Assembly: GCA_963969495.1 (NCBI GenBank)
Contig: OZ018335.1
Coordinates: 87,251,256 to 87,315,255 of the forward strand
From: Ceratothoa steindachneri
Taxonomy: Eukaryota; Arthropoda; Malacostraca; Isopoda; Cymothoidae
Length of the DNA: 64,000 nucleotides
Direction of reading: 5' to 3'
Shown here in pieces: positions 45,301-57,067 of this stretch (its first letter is position 1; each line of letters starts with the position of its first letter). Position numbers and translations under genes: made by a program. A model generated the notes under the pieces. The model was not told the origin of the DNA. It was given only the letters and a program-made list of their open reading frames with translations, and ran no database searches.

Positions 45301-47390
45301 TTCATCTAACATTTCAAGAATTAACATCATCCAGTTTCCCACAAAGTGTGGTCTACGCGCATCAAAGACACAAAACTAACGGCTCTTCCCACCCATTTGC
45401 GCCATATTAAACAATGTGCAACCCAGATTTTTGTCCCCAGCGATGGGGTCCTACGTAGTGTAGCTTTAGTGAGATTTCATCCATGGAAGATGGTGCCAAG
45501 CACGCCCCATCACAATTCCTCTCCTTGTTCCCCTATCTACACACTACCACCCCCTTCGCTCTATCAAACACTCATCACTATAATAATCAATCCACTTTTT
45601 ACGCGCTCTTCCGCACTTTCTCACACTCTGAAAACACTCTCGTCTGTTTTCTTTAGAAATCTATTTCCATCTATTTTATCTTCTTAAATGTGAATTTTAC
45701 ATCAAACCACTCATCACCCATTTTTTCACACCATAAATCTCTACCATTCAAAACATTGAGGTTGCCATCGGCTTCAGCTCTACCACTATCACTTTCATTG
45801 GTTCTTAGATTCTTAAAACTTTGCCCTACCTCAAGGTTGACACCACGACCTCAGATAAAAACGCCCTTCCATTCTAATACATTTTTATACATCTCTTCAC
45901 ACACCTTTCAACTGGTTCAATCAACCATTGCAATTCCATCCAATTCTCGTCATCCAACGCCATGACAACAGCATAGACCTATACAGAACACATTTCGGCC
46001 AATTTCCCATCATCTCCCATGACTTTCTCTCATTACTATACGTAAGTATCTCAGTAGTCCATCTATAGAGGAAGTATACATACAACTATGGCTATGCCAT
46101 ACAGCCTTGCTCCGGTTATCTTTCACACTAACACATTCCTTACTCTAACTCCTTACTCCAAAAGTTTCATTGGTTTATTTCTTAGTCTGTTTAATCACTT
46201 ATTTAACTTTCTTCTCTTCTCCTTGTATGCATTCAGCCGCAGGTCGGTGATATTTTCTCTTGCCCTGTTAAGCAAATGCAAACATGCATCTTTTCGGCTT
46301 TCCTTTGCATGATAACATCGTCATTCCCCATTACGCCTTTTAGTTCCTCTTGCCTGTTCGACAAAAGATTCTTTCAACACAGCACCTCATCACCCTTTCA
46401 CCATTTTTATTCTATTTGGGTGTATCAAAAGCTCCATTTATCCCGTTTCTTATTCTTTTACCTCTTAGTCCATTCATAGCTTCTTCAAACAATAGATTTC
46501 TTTCCCATTTCTATCCAACAATCGCCCCAAGTCATTTCAGAACTTTTCTTTCACAGTTTTACTTCTATCATGACAGAGTCATACACTACAGCCACATAAT
46601 TTTCCAGCTAACCCAATCAATCTCACCCATTACATCATGACACTCCTCATTTAAAGCACTGACACACACTCTTTACTAATCTACAGATGATCGCACTTAA
46701 TTTACACCATCCCACTCAAATTTTAAATCTCCTTACCTGTTTCGATTTATTCTTTTTGCATGCCCCCATACCACGTCATCAACACATTAGATCACATCAT
46801 TGTTCACACCATAACATAACTTATCTAACAGTTCTTCAATCCATTTATTCTTGCACACCAAACATCCGAATCAGGTTCCCTTGGCTCTACTTTCATTAAA
46901 GATCTTTTTTTCTTCCTCCATCCCATACTCCCATTACCATACAGAAATATTATCATTAGCATACTCTCATGCAGCGTTGTAGTACATGACACATTCAACG
47001 CTTTAGCATTTATTACCACTCTGATGTCACCAATATGCACAGGAAGGTGCATTTGTTTAACATGTATATTTCTTTTTAATTTTAAGAGACAATATGGCTA
47101 AATGATACTAAAAAACCACCACAACAACTGCATACACACATACACGCTCTCGTACGGCCACGAGACTATTTTCATATGTGGACCAAACATGATCGCACGC
47201 CATTCATAAAGAATACTAGATAATAAGACAAAATATGAAGAGGAGTAGCTAATTGCCCGAATCCTCAGAGAACAAAGGTAACACTCTATGGCGCTAGCGA
47301 TCACTACCCGGACAACTTACATTACATATCAACTCTGCCACCCGAAACCACAACAATCAAAACCAAAAGAACTCACCTACACACGCAAGA
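45301..47390. other. pyrimidine-rich unassigned sequence
   Basis: The plus strand is strongly C/T/A-biased and poor in G from about 45480 to 47350. It gives several overlapping Ser/Pro/Leu-rich open frames (45346, 45690, 46350) that look like bias artefacts. No family is recognised. It may be the upstream part of the LINE relic that begins at 47393. Confidence 0.45.
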
Positions 47391-47772
47391 CAAATATCTT
47401 TGGGCAACATTCGACAAGTCCTTAAGATTTCATACACTATCACAGACTATCAATAGAGTCAAGGGGTATTAACACAAACAAGAAGCTGCACAGGTTCTAC
47501 CTTGCCAGCCAAAAACTACGACTACATCTATACAAGACCCTTATAAAACCAATATTAATATACGCCCCCATCACACTCTTAAGCTGTGAGTCACTCAACC
47601 CAGAGAAAAGCACAGCGTATCCAGAACACAGTTCTGAACCACGCCTGTCGCTCCCCCATGAACACTATACTAACGAAATTTCACCAAAAAACAAGCTCGC
47701 ACCACAAAACACATACACCTTCACATGACTAGCCAGACAACTGGGTAAACTCGGAAGAGACCCCATATACAC

Positions 47773-48762
47773 TGTCAGAGAGAGAGAGGGTTACCCCCCC
47801 CCCCCAGAACACAACCTCTACCAATCGCGGCCGGGAAAAGATGCACCTGCCTGCCCATACAGCCACAAGGGAGCAGCGAGAATTTAGCACGGACGTGTGT
47901 GTGATCCGTGTTGGGTTCCCATTCCCCCTCGTCGTATCGCCTGATCGGCGCCAGACCTACGTTGTCGAGGACTTTCGCGCGAGCCTGTGACGCTCGCCGA
48001 GAATATCCCCTCACCCCTGCCGTGTTAAGTCTAATGAGATCTCCTTCCCCCTATTGGTGGCCTCTGGTGACTCGCTTCAGCTGAGGCTATATAAATACTT
48101 CAGGAAAAGCTTTGCGAAATTAGTACCATACAGCCCCGTCTTGGTTAGCAGCCACGTACAGACTCGTACGCCCAACTCCGCCTCCCGACTTCTTCCAGCT
48201 ACGAACCTTCCCTCACTCGTATCTAAGGCCAGAGTTCCCGCCCGATAGACGATAGACACGGACAGGCATCTATCACTTGGATATCGACTTCATTCCGTCT
48301 GGAGTACTCCCTCGTTTATTTTTTAGCGAGGTTAAAGAAGAAGGACTTTTGCAAGTGGAACTTAGCAGCGCCCTGCTTCCGCGTCGTCCCCAAAGCCTCC
48401 AGTCAATTAGGCTTTATGTGAGTTGCACCGTTATAATCACTCTTCCCCTTCCCCTGGAAGCAATCGCCGTACATCCTCTCTCAGATTCTCGTCCCCGTCG
48501 GGTCATTTGTATCCGCTTCCACCATTTGGTACCCCGGGTCTCATCTTATTTATTGTCATTTATTTACTTTTGCTAATACAATCAGTTTCTCTAATCCCAG
48601 AACCTCTAAGAATTGATTATTTAGGCCAACCGCACTCGATTTTGATTATTTAACCCTCGCACTTGGATATTTATCCCCCCCCCTCCCCATTTCTGGCGTG
48701 CTCCCTTCCCGCATCACCGCAGAGTCAATCCTCGGCTAGCATCGAGGTTCGACTCTACGACA
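47773..48762 (+). mobile_element. solo LTR, about 990 bp
   Basis: It begins TGTCAGAGAGAGAGAGGG followed by a C11 run and ends CTCTACGACA, the same end as the LTRs at 52-57 kb. A TATA box lies at 48088-48097. No internal region or second copy is present. The flanks (TACAC and AACAT) are not an obvious duplication, so the edges could be off by a few bases. Confidence 0.6.
48088..48097 (+). promoter_or_regulatory. TATA box in the solo LTR
   Basis: TATATAAATA stands about 315 bp into the LTR, in a GC-richer context, as expected for an LTR promoter. Confidence 0.6.
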
Positions 48763-48990
48763 AACATACATATTCATACGAGGCATAAAGCTGTGCAGGC
48801 CCTTAGGTACACATCAGCAAAAGACTACCCTAAACCTACACTATACACACATAAATGTATCAATGTTGCCGCTTTAGTCTAAAAACAACCCCACATAAAT
48901 AGACGCCTAGGAACACGCAGCATTGGTGTAGAGCCGCCGACCTATTAACTCCTCCTATCTTAAGTTATTTCCAAAAAAATTTTCTAGTGC

Positions 48991-50529
48991 TATTCAGATG
49001 TCGTGTGCTCAACAAAGATCCCTCTTTTTTGCTTTCTTTATAGAGATTCGATTCGATTCGACTGCTTACGAGGGCAAAATTCACTGTAATCATGCTACAG
49101 CCTAATAGTAAGATAGATTGAAAAACAAAAAAACAAGTGAATAACAAATAACGCATATAAAAAAGAAACAAGCTAAAAAACAACAAGAAATAAATACAAC
49201 AAAAAATAAGCAAAAGAGCAGCAAAAAGAAACCGCGCTCTGGCGTCAGGGGTAGGCCCGCCTTTACCTGGCGCAGTAAGAAGCAACCTACAACAAAGAGA
49301 GTCAAATAAATTGTAGGAGGCCAGCCTCATCTAAACAGTCATATAGTCTGCAACTCTGTGCACACGAACTAGTCCGGACTACACAGACTTGCGGATGTAC
49401 TAAAGCATAACAAATAAATCTTTTAAATATACAATATTTAGCCTAATTTTATCATATACAATTCATTTACAGTACTTGATCTTACACTATGAACATGTTC
49501 CATGATGTAAGAGAATTTTGCGAGTGATTTATAGATTATTTTTCTTGTACCCACATGAAGGTCTCATATGAGTCTGCCCACCATATAAGTGTCGCCCAAA
49601 CCAATAACCTTTTCTCCTCAATATTGAATATCTCCAAATAAGTCTAATGAATTTGCGTTCTAAGCTGAGAAGCGTCGATAGGAACTCTCCAATTAGAGTA
49701 ATTGGAAACAGGTCTGAATCTTAATTGCATTAGAGAATCACATTGGAAATGTAACGCAAGTGGTTTCTCATTATACCCCTTTTACACAGACAAATACCTC
49801 CTTCGTTTTATTAATTTTCATCTCAGTCTAGTCTGTTTTCTCGTAATTTAACGTTCAAATTGATTTAGTTGGGAACACTGTCACCTCCATTCGTCATGGA
49901 TAAATTAGCAATCCTTAAACTAATCAAAAGCTCTGACGGTGATGTCTAGAATTTCTCAACCACTAAATTGCTTCCATTCGTAGAAATGGAATTGTTGCCA
50001 TATCTTGAATAAAATTTCATTCAGATTTCTTTTGTATACGAAAATTAACACAATATTTATCGGTATCTAATTGAGCCTATCACGAAATAGATAGGAGGAA
50101 TTACAAAGAAATAACTGGGAAAAATTAAGAACATCCTAACCAATAATTATTTTCGAAATAAAACATATTTTTCCTACGTATTTACGGATCATAAAGGCGA
50201 ATATGATGTTCAGTTGCACGCAAATAGCGTACTTTCTATGTAGCTGGACATTTATATGAACACTGGAACCACCTAAAGTAAGCATTTTTTCGCGAAAAAT
50301 AAGAGATTTTCTTAGACAACGACAACGATGCATTCCTAAATACTACACTATGTATTCTAAAGTGATCATTTTTGAAATGCGATTGAGAATACTCTAATAC
50401 TCATATTTAATGGCGGTGAGTTGCCCCCTAAACACCCCACTATTTATAATCAACTCGTAACATACATAGTTTGAAAGCCTAGCAGTAGGTTTTTAATATG
50501 AAGGAAGATGTTACTTACGTTTTTTTATG
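48991..50529. other. unassigned AT-rich sequence
   Basis: The frames at 48965-49330 (minus) are hydrophobic with no family match. No gene or repeat is recognised. Confidence 0.5.
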
Positions 50530-51200
50530 TCTTCAAGTAGTACGCACTTGCCAGAAGGTCAAGAAAACAGGTTTTTCTTCATTCTTATACACTAACGAAA
50601 CTTTTGACGTCTCTCTAAGTCGTTCGATGTTGTGGATGTGAGACCCGGTAACTGGGTCGACTAATTTTATTGGGTGGTTGACAGTTAAATAACTGAAACC
50701 TTCCGCCTCCTCTAAACAGTCCTACGCTTTTCTGCAGTCAGAGATAATTGTTCTATCTGGCGGAAAATATTTTTAGGACCACATGCAAAGTATCATTAAT
50801 CCGGCCACAGAGGCAAACAAGAACTAATTAATTACTACATCTTTCTGTTCCGCCAAAAATCTACCATCCTTCAATAGATCGTCCGTTGTTATATTTCTGC
50901 TTGTCGAATTTAGCTTCGTCTACATATCTCAACATACTTTGCGGGGCCACCAACTTTCTCTGTCGATTCTGCGCATAGCTGAAGGTGTCATTTCGTTACA
51001 CATCTAAAACACACTTAGACAAACATTGGGGCATTTCATCACCCTCAAAACGTAAGAGTGGGTAATTTTAGGAGTTACAAAAGTTAGGAAATTGTCGCAC
51101 TGTTTCCCCAAGTCCAGACGACTATAATCACAACGATACATCATATTTTCAGTTATTTCGTCAGTTGGAGAAGTATACGTTACAAGATAAATTTGGAACT
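50530..51200 (-). pseudogene. Merlin-superfamily transposase relic
   Basis: The minus strand reads EKVGGPAKYVE, then DEAKFDKQKYNNGRSIEGW with first catalytic Asp near 50918. IFGGTER follows, then TIISDCRKA (second Asp near 50738), LTVNHPIKLVDPVTGSH and IER (Glu near 50622). This is the DDE core of the ISXO2/IS1016-type family, which in animals constitutes the Merlin transposons. Several frame changes and stops show it is dead. The terminal repeats were not located. Confidence 0.8.
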
Positions 51201-51509
51201 GACGTCACAAATTGCTGGATGGTATAAGGTTTCTGCCACGGAAAAACAGCGTCATTTCTTATTACAAACAATTGTTCCGTGTGCCCTCAAAATTTGAATT
51301 GTGTTTTTTGCAGGCCACTTCAAATGGACTGAATATAAAGGATATGAACGAATCCAATCTAATTATAAGCTGTTTACTTGCTTCAGATAAGTGGCCTTTA
51401 TAAGGAATAAAATTTATGAGTGTACAGGAAATAATATAGGATCTATTCATTAGCACTAGAAGAGCAAAGCGGTCAAAATGGCCCCCTTTTGGATTCAAAT
51501 TCGCGCATC

Positions 51510-51943
51510 TTGCATATTCGTGTCACCTTGCCATCATATTCTATGAATGCCTTCACTGCGCCATTAACCATTTGTGTTTTATCATATGATTCAATATGTC
51601 TTGGAATTTCAAAAGATTTTCAGCGATATTAGTAAAACAGCGCCTTTCATAGGAGCAATAATGGATCGTAGTCACGACTTCTCCCGACATGTTCAATCCC
51701 ACAATATGCTGCTTATTACTATACCCTGACCAATCATGTTGTGCTGCGCTTCCAAGCTACGAACATGAGTGCAAAACACTCTCTTCTAAATGAAAAGTTC
51801 TCGGAAGTTTGAAAGTAATTTGAGAATCAACCTCAGAAGAAACAGAAATATCTGTAGACAGTGAAGATAGCGAAGATGATTAGGTTCCTCATGTAGAAAT
51901 TTACTACTCTAATTCAATTGAAGAAAGTGAAGGCGAGTCACAT
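51510..51943. other. left flank of the young LTR element
   Basis: No gene is assigned. An acidic reading frame (SEETEISVDSEDSEDD, stop, then YYSNSIEESEGES) runs up to the insertion point at 51943. The right flank after 57067 opens with DAAEKKC in one frame, so the LTR element may have entered an older coding relic that I cannot identify. Confidence 0.4.
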
Positions 51944-53471
51944 TGTAAGGGAATGGTCACTTCCCTCCCCCCCCGTTCACTCGTGATGCAGTCCCAAGGC
52001 GGTGGTTACCGCAAGGACATCCGCCCCAGGCATCGGCGGGTCAGTGTTTAACCACAGTGTGGCACAACCCAATGCCATGAAAGACCCTAAAGGTCAAAAA
52101 GGTAAGATCTCCCCCAGGAGAGTGAGATCCAGTTTCACGTCGAACAAGAAATTGGAGACGGGTTTCTCCCAATCTCGATGGCTAACGAGGAGCCGATGTT
52201 TGACTTCATGGGAAAGACCGTTTGGAAAAAGAGCTCTCCTGGGGCCGTCCTCAAGCCCCTCCCCCCCTTACCACTCCCCCCAGTGGGGGTGCGAGGTATA
52301 AATGAGGAACTCTGAGGAAAATCGAGGTAGTATACGTCAGTCTCTAGGTGACGAAGTCCTCGGATCCAAAACCGAGCTACCGAGACTGGAGAGGGAGTTT
52401 ACTTGTGTCACCAGACCAAGAAGCACCCTGCAAGAGAGGCAGGGCTACCTACCTTAAGGGGCTAAGAAAAAGCTCATCCGTGAGCTAAGTCCCTGGTTAT
52501 CAAACCAAACAATAAGAGAACTTTGGTAAGTTCGCCTTACTCTCGCCAGAGAGATTCCTCATATCCTGGTGCACCTTAAACACCAGGGGTATTCCTCGTC
52601 CTTGAGGAATTAAGAAGAAGAAGGAAAAGGCTCCCCCTCGAGCCCGTTATTCGGTGGCCACACCAAACTTTAAGTAACTTATTCTCGCCAGAGAAACCCC
52701 CCTCCGTTATCCTTGCCCGTGAAGAAGACCCTCCCCGAGTTCAGTCCTCGTCCATAAGGAAATTAGTAACGAAGGAGAAAAGCTCCTCCTCGAGCTCGTT
52801 ACTCGGTGATCACACCGCACTCCAAGTTAATTTGAATTAAGAACCAAGTTCGACTCACTCTCGCCAGAGAGACCACGACTGCCTGGGTGTTGCATAGAGC
52901 ACCGTATTGGTTCTCGTCCTTGAAGAACCCTTCCCCCCCCGGAAGAACGTGTGGACCCCCCAGCTGCTACCCTCGCCAAGACGACCGTGGAATTCCGACC
53001 ATCTACACGCGTCAAGAGTAAACATTTCTGAGGCCTTTAAACTCCACATGAGTCCGTAAGCCTAATTCTTATATTATTGTTTTGTCTAGAGAAAACGTTA
53101 ACCAATTTTTGTGGGGAAACTAATTTAATTAATTCTTGTTTATAATAATATTTAGAGTATTGCTGTAGTTAAAGGCATAAAGGTTGTGTATTCAATGGTT
53201 AAAGATAAAATATAAGTTTATTTTGTGAATTAGTGGGCGTTTCTTTTATATCCTGACGTGTTTGGTAACGGCTCTATTCTTTGAGATATTCCGATACTCA
53301 AAGTATATTAGACACTCTTAGCACTCTTAGAGACTAGAACAAAAAGGAGGGGAATTCTACGACACTAAATAAAAGTGGTGTCAGGTAAGTAGGGTTCTTA
53401 TCAGAAAGAATTCTACGACATAATAAAAGTGGTGTCAGGTGTGGGGTTCTTATCAGAAAGAATTCTACAAC
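51944..53471 (+). repeat. 5' LTR
   Basis: Starts TGTAAGGGAATGGTCAC and ends near TTCTACAACT. It contains repeated TCTCGCCAGAGAGA and CCTTGAGGAATTAAG motifs and a short palindrome CCCCCAGTGGGGG just before the TATA box. The 3' LTR (55540-57067) has some 25-30 differences. Confidence 0.92.
52297..52342 (+). promoter_or_regulatory. LTR core promoter
   Basis: TATAAAT lies at 52297-52303 and a TCAGTC initiator-like hexamer at 52337-52342. The same arrangement is in the 3' LTR, with TATAAAT at 55893-55899. Confidence 0.6.
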
Positions 53472-53491
53472 TTAATTAAAGTGGTGTCAGG
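53354..53491 (+). repeat. tandem LTR-end plus primer-site modules
   Basis: The block GAATTCTACGACA, then about ten bases, then TGGTGTCAGG, then GGTTCTTATCAGAAA occurs with primer-site copies at 53376, 53430 and 53482 (about 53 bp apart). The first two lie inside the LTR and recur in the 3' LTR at 56971 (first base changed) and 57025. Confidence 0.9.
53482..53491 (+). promoter_or_regulatory. primer-binding site (tRNA-Leu type)
   Basis: TGGTGTCAGG, complementary to CCTGACACCA at a leucine tRNA 3' end. It is the last of three copies and the one adjacent to the LTR edge. Confidence 0.7.
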
Positions 53492-53781
53492 TTTTGTAGG
53501 TTGTTATTAGAAAGAACCCAGCAGTGTCTAATTAAGAAAGAGCCAACACGTAAAGGAATATCAGGAGAAAGAGAATAATTGACGAGAGGAAAATTGGAAG
53601 AGTTAGGGGTGGTAACAATATAAAGGTAATTGGTAGGCCAAGTGGTAAATTTGTTGTCGGGAGTGGTATTTCAATCAGCATAGTAGTGGGATTAAGGGTA
53701 AGTTATGCTGAGCGCTACCTGGTGAGTTGTGGCATAATTACCTGAGAGTACAGTAAGGAAAAATCGACGGACCAACACAAA

Positions 53782-55194
53782 ATGGATCCAGTCACAAGAT
53801 TTTACCAACAAGCCCAAAGTCTGGGACTTGAAGGCACAGAAATGCATGACTACGTCATGGCAGAACTCAGAATAGATTGTGTAGAAGAAGAAAGAATTTG
53901 GGATATAGAAAAAGAACAAGAATTAATAAAGTTTGAGAGAGAAACAGAGGATATAATAAGAGAGGATAAAAGAGAACGTGAATTAATGGATATATGGATG
54001 AACCGGAAAAGTGAAGAATCCCGAATACAGCGGAAAATAGAAACAGAGGAAAGAAGAATGCTGAGAGGAGGTAAAACAAGCGAAAGAATAATACTGTTGA
54101 AAAGAGAAGCACGAGAATTCAGAATAAGGATAAAAATGGAAGATGAAGAAAGAAGACTAAAGATAAAGCTGGAAGATGAAGAAAGAAAAACTCTACGGGA
54201 AAACGAAATAGCGAAAGCAGAACAAGAAGCCGAGGAAAGGAGAATGAAGAGGGAAAAAGAGTCAAAAGAGAGGAGAATAAAGATTAAAAAAGAAATAGAT
54301 GAAAGGAGAATGAAGAGGGAAAAAGAACGTGCTCAAGCGGAAAGAGAAGAGAGAGATGAAAAGGAAAGATTGCTCGCACTCGAAAGAGCACCCATCGAGA
54401 ATCTCATAGAGGCCGAGGAAGTTGGAGCTCGGCCTGGACCTAAGAAAGGACCATCGAGGGAAACCCAGACAAATGGGGTAACGATGGAAGAAATAGGAAG
54501 TAGGAATGAGGTACCAGCAGGAGTACCTAAAGGAAAACCTACGAGGAGAACCCAGCCAAATGGGGTTATCAGGGAAGAAGAAGAAGGTAGATTAGAGGTA
54601 CGAGCAGGTGTACCTGAGGAACTACCTACTAAGAGATGTGAGTCAAATGAGTTGACAAGGAAGGAGGAAAGAGGTGCTATTGCAATACCTTCAGGTAAGA
54701 CTAGTCAAATGGTAGACGCGGATGAGTATCCCCTACCCCTAGTAGTCTCCTCCCCGAACGGAACGTCCACGGAGTTACCGCTAAATCGCCAAGTCGTAGT
54801 GAGCGCCAAGCCCATTAACGACCTCGCCGGGAAAAATTTTCTCGATCCCCAAAGATCGAACCCAGACACGATCTTCCCGTGTACCTGGTTAAAGGAGAGC
54901 TATGGGACCTACGCTTCCATCAATTATGCCCCGCTACAACAGGCCGCTCTAGCCATAATGTTCAGTTTAAAGGTAGTCAAGTACCATAATATGGGTAAGT
55001 CGCGTAGGTTGAAATACCGCTACCATTTAGTACCATACTTGGGTAGACTCAATAACCCGAACGGCCGACTCAGGCGCGGTAGAATAATGGTCACAGAGCA
55101 CCATTTTAGGATCAGCTACATCAAAGGAGCCGATAATGTACAGCTGCTCTATAGGTGGAGACGAAAAACCATGGAAGGTTATTTGAGTACCTAA
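53782..55194 (+). CDS. Gag-like coiled coil joined to RNase H-like tail, 470 codons
   Basis: Starts ATG at 53782 (MDPVTRFYQQAQSLGLEG), resembling the N-terminus of arthropod Gypsy Gag proteins. Residues about 35-205 form one long Glu/Lys/Arg coiled coil (EERRMKREKESKERRIKIKK and similar). Residues about 225-340 have three looser repeats of VPxGxPxxxxQxNGV type. The last 90 residues (YAPLQQAALAIMFSLKVVKY, then HHFRISYIKGADNVQLLY) align with a Ty3/Gypsy RNase H end but without clear catalytic carboxylates. I infer fusion by loss of the middle of gag-pol, kept as one open frame. A structural or packaging role is possible; enzymatic activity is unlikely. Confidence 0.8.
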   Translation: MDPVTRFYQQAQSLGLEGTEMHDYVMAELRIDCVEEERIWDIEKEQELIKFERETEDIIREDKRERELMDIWMNRKSEESRIQRKIETEERRMLRGGKTSERIILLKREAREFRIRIKMEDEERRLKIKLEDEERKTLRENEIAKAEQEAEERRMKREKESKERRIKIKKEIDERRMKREKERAQAEREERDEKERLLALERAPIENLIEAEEVGARPGPKKGPSRETQTNGVTMEEIGSRNEVPAGVPKGKPTRRTQPNGVIREEEEGRLEVRAGVPEELPTKRCESNELTRKEERGAIAIPSGKTSQMVDADEYPLPLVVSSPNGTSTELPLNRQVVVSAKPINDLAGKNFLDPQRSNPDTIFPCTWLKESYGTYASINYAPLQQAALAIMFSLKVVKYHNMGKSRRLKYRYHLVPYLGRLNNPNGRLRRGRIMVTEHHFRISYIKGADNVQLLYRWRRKTMEGYLST

Positions 55195-55528
55195 TGAGCG
55201 TGAAACCATGTTTTCATTTGTTGTTCGTGTTAATATTTATCGGTAGGATTTAAGTTCTCAAAAACTTAGAAATGTAAGGAAGTAGCTTGTTTTGGGGGTT
55301 TTTTTTGTGGGTATTCGATGAATTAAGGTTTTGTTATGTTCATGTAAAATTGTAAATCGAGTGTCTAGCTCGACACATTGCCGGTGTAAACGCGCGCGTG
55401 GGCGCTCATGTGTATGGAAACTTAATGTAAGAGAGGGCTCAAAGAAATACAACTTTGCTAAGCTCGACTAGGTTGAGTAAGTTGTTTGGAGTTCCCGGGG
55501 GCATCCCCCTCTCCCCATTAAGTTCTTC

Positions 55529-55539
55529 GGTGGGAGGTG
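55529..55539 (+). promoter_or_regulatory. polypurine tract
   Basis: GGTGGGAGGTG immediately precedes the 3' LTR at 55540 and would prime plus-strand DNA. Confidence 0.75.
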
Positions 55540-57067
55540 TGTAAGGGAATGGTCACTTCCCTCCCCCCCCGTTCACTCGTGATGCAGTCCCAAGGCGGTG
55601 GTTACCGCAAGGACATCCGCCCCAGGCATCGGCGGGTCAGTGTTTAACCACAGTGTGGCACAACCCAATGCCATGAAAGACCCTAAAGGTCAAAAAGGTA
55701 AGATCTCCCCCAGGAGAGTGAGATCCAGTTTCACGTCGAACAAGAAATTGGAGACGGGTTTCTCCCAATCTCGATGGCTAACGAGGAGCCGATGTTTGAC
55801 TTCGTGGGAAAGACCGTTTGGAAAAAGAGCTCTCCTGGGGCCGTCCTCAAGCCCCTCCCCCCCTTACCACTCCCCCCAGTGGGGGTGCGAGGTATAAATG
55901 AGGAACTCTGAGGAAAATTGAGGTAGTATACGTCAGTCTCTAGGTGACGAAGTCCTCGGATCCAAAACCGAGCTACCGAGACTGGAGAGGGAGTTTACTT
56001 GTGTCGCCAGACCAAGAAGCACCCTGCAAGAGAGGCCGGGCTACCTACCTTAAGGGGCTAAGAAAAAGCTCATCCGTGAGCTAAGTCCCTGGTTATCAAA
56101 CCAAACAATAAGTGAACTTTGGTAAGTTCGACTTACTCTCGCCAGAGAGATTCCTCATATCCTGGTGCACCTTAAACACCAGGGGTATTCCTCGTCCTTG
56201 AGGAATTAAGAAGAAGCAGTAAAAGGCTCCCCCTCGAGCCCGTTATTCGGTGGCCACACCAAACTTTAAGTAACTTATTCTTGCCAGAGAAACCCCCCTC
56301 CGTTATTCTCGCCCGTGAAGAAGACCCTCCCCGAGTTCAGTCCTCGTCCATAAGGAAATTAGTAACGAAGGAGAAAAGCTTCTCCTCCAGCTCGTTACTC
56401 GGTGATCACACCGCACTCCAAGTTAACTTGAATTAAGAACCAAGTTCGACTCACTCTCGCCAGAGAGACCACGACTGCCTGGGTGTTGCATAGAGCACCG
56501 TATTGGTTCTCGTCCTTGAAGAACCCTTCCCCCCCCGGAAGAACGTGTGGACCCCCCTGCTGCTACCCTCGCCAAGACGACCGAGGAATTCCGCCCATCT
56601 ACACGCGTCAAGAGTAAATATTTCTGAGGGCCTTTAAACTCCACATGAGTCCGTAAGCCTAATTCTTATATTATTGTTTTGTCTAGAGAAAACGTTAACC
56701 AATTTTTGTGGGGAAACTAATTTAATTAATTCTTGTTTATAATAATATTTAGAGTATTGCTGTAGTTAAAGTATAAAGGTTGTGTATTCAATGGTTAAAG
56801 ATAAAATGTAAGTTTATTTTGTGAATTAGTGGGCGTTTCTTTTATATCCTGACGTGTTTGGTAACGGCTCTATTCTTTAGGATATTCCGATATCAATGTA
56901 TATTAGACACTCTTAGCACTCTTAGAGACTAGAACAAAAAGGAGGGGAATTCTACGACACTAAATAAAAGAGGTGTCAGGTAAGTAGGGTTCTTATCAGA
57001 AAGAATTCTACGACATTATAAAAGTGGTGTCAGGTGTGGGGTTCTTATCAGAAAGAATTCTACGACA
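55540..57067 (+). repeat. 3' LTR
   Basis: Direct repeat of 51944-53471, ending GAATTCTACGACA. It includes the first two PBS modules and stops inside the third, exactly where an LTR should end. Confidence 0.92.

Larger units (their letters stand above)
47393..48990 (+). pseudogene. Jockey-like LINE C-terminal fragment split by an LTR
   Basis: Before the LTR, two frames read FDKSLRFHT and then KKLHRFYLASQKLRLHLYKT and LIKPILIYAPITL, the typical C-terminal part of Jockey-type reverse transcriptases. Beyond the LTR, at about 48895-48945, RNTQ-like codons (GGAACACGCAGCATTGGTGT) continue as in the final residues of such LINEs. 47773-48762 is inserted LTR sequence. Confidence 0.6.
51944..57067 (+). 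mobile_element. non-autonomous Gypsy-like LTR retrotransposon, complete
   Basis: Two direct LTRs of about 1.53 kb, about 98 percent identical by eye, flank a 2.07-kb internal region with a tRNA-Leu primer-binding site, one 470-codon frame and a polypurine tract. The near-identical LTRs imply a recent insertion. Protease, integrase and catalytic RT domains are missing, so it must depend on a helper. Candidate target duplication is CACAT (51939-51943) against CACAC or CACCT at the right edge, which is imperfect. Confidence 0.9.

Noticed and set aside
45346..46640. Tandem Ser/Pro/Leu-rich genes
   Set aside because: The strand is almost free of G, which keeps several frames open at once. No domain, start context or conservation supports a gene.
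53782..55194. Host coiled-coil protein such as trichohyalin or caldesmon
   Set aside because: It lies exactly between paired LTRs with PBS and PPT, and its C-terminus matches a retroelement RNase H end.
51944..57067. Segmental duplication of a 1.5-kb gene-containing block (identical 99-codon frames at 52002 and 55598)
   Set aside because: The repeats have LTR edges, a primer-binding site after the first and a polypurine tract before the second. The 99-codon frame is a by-product of the LTR sequence.
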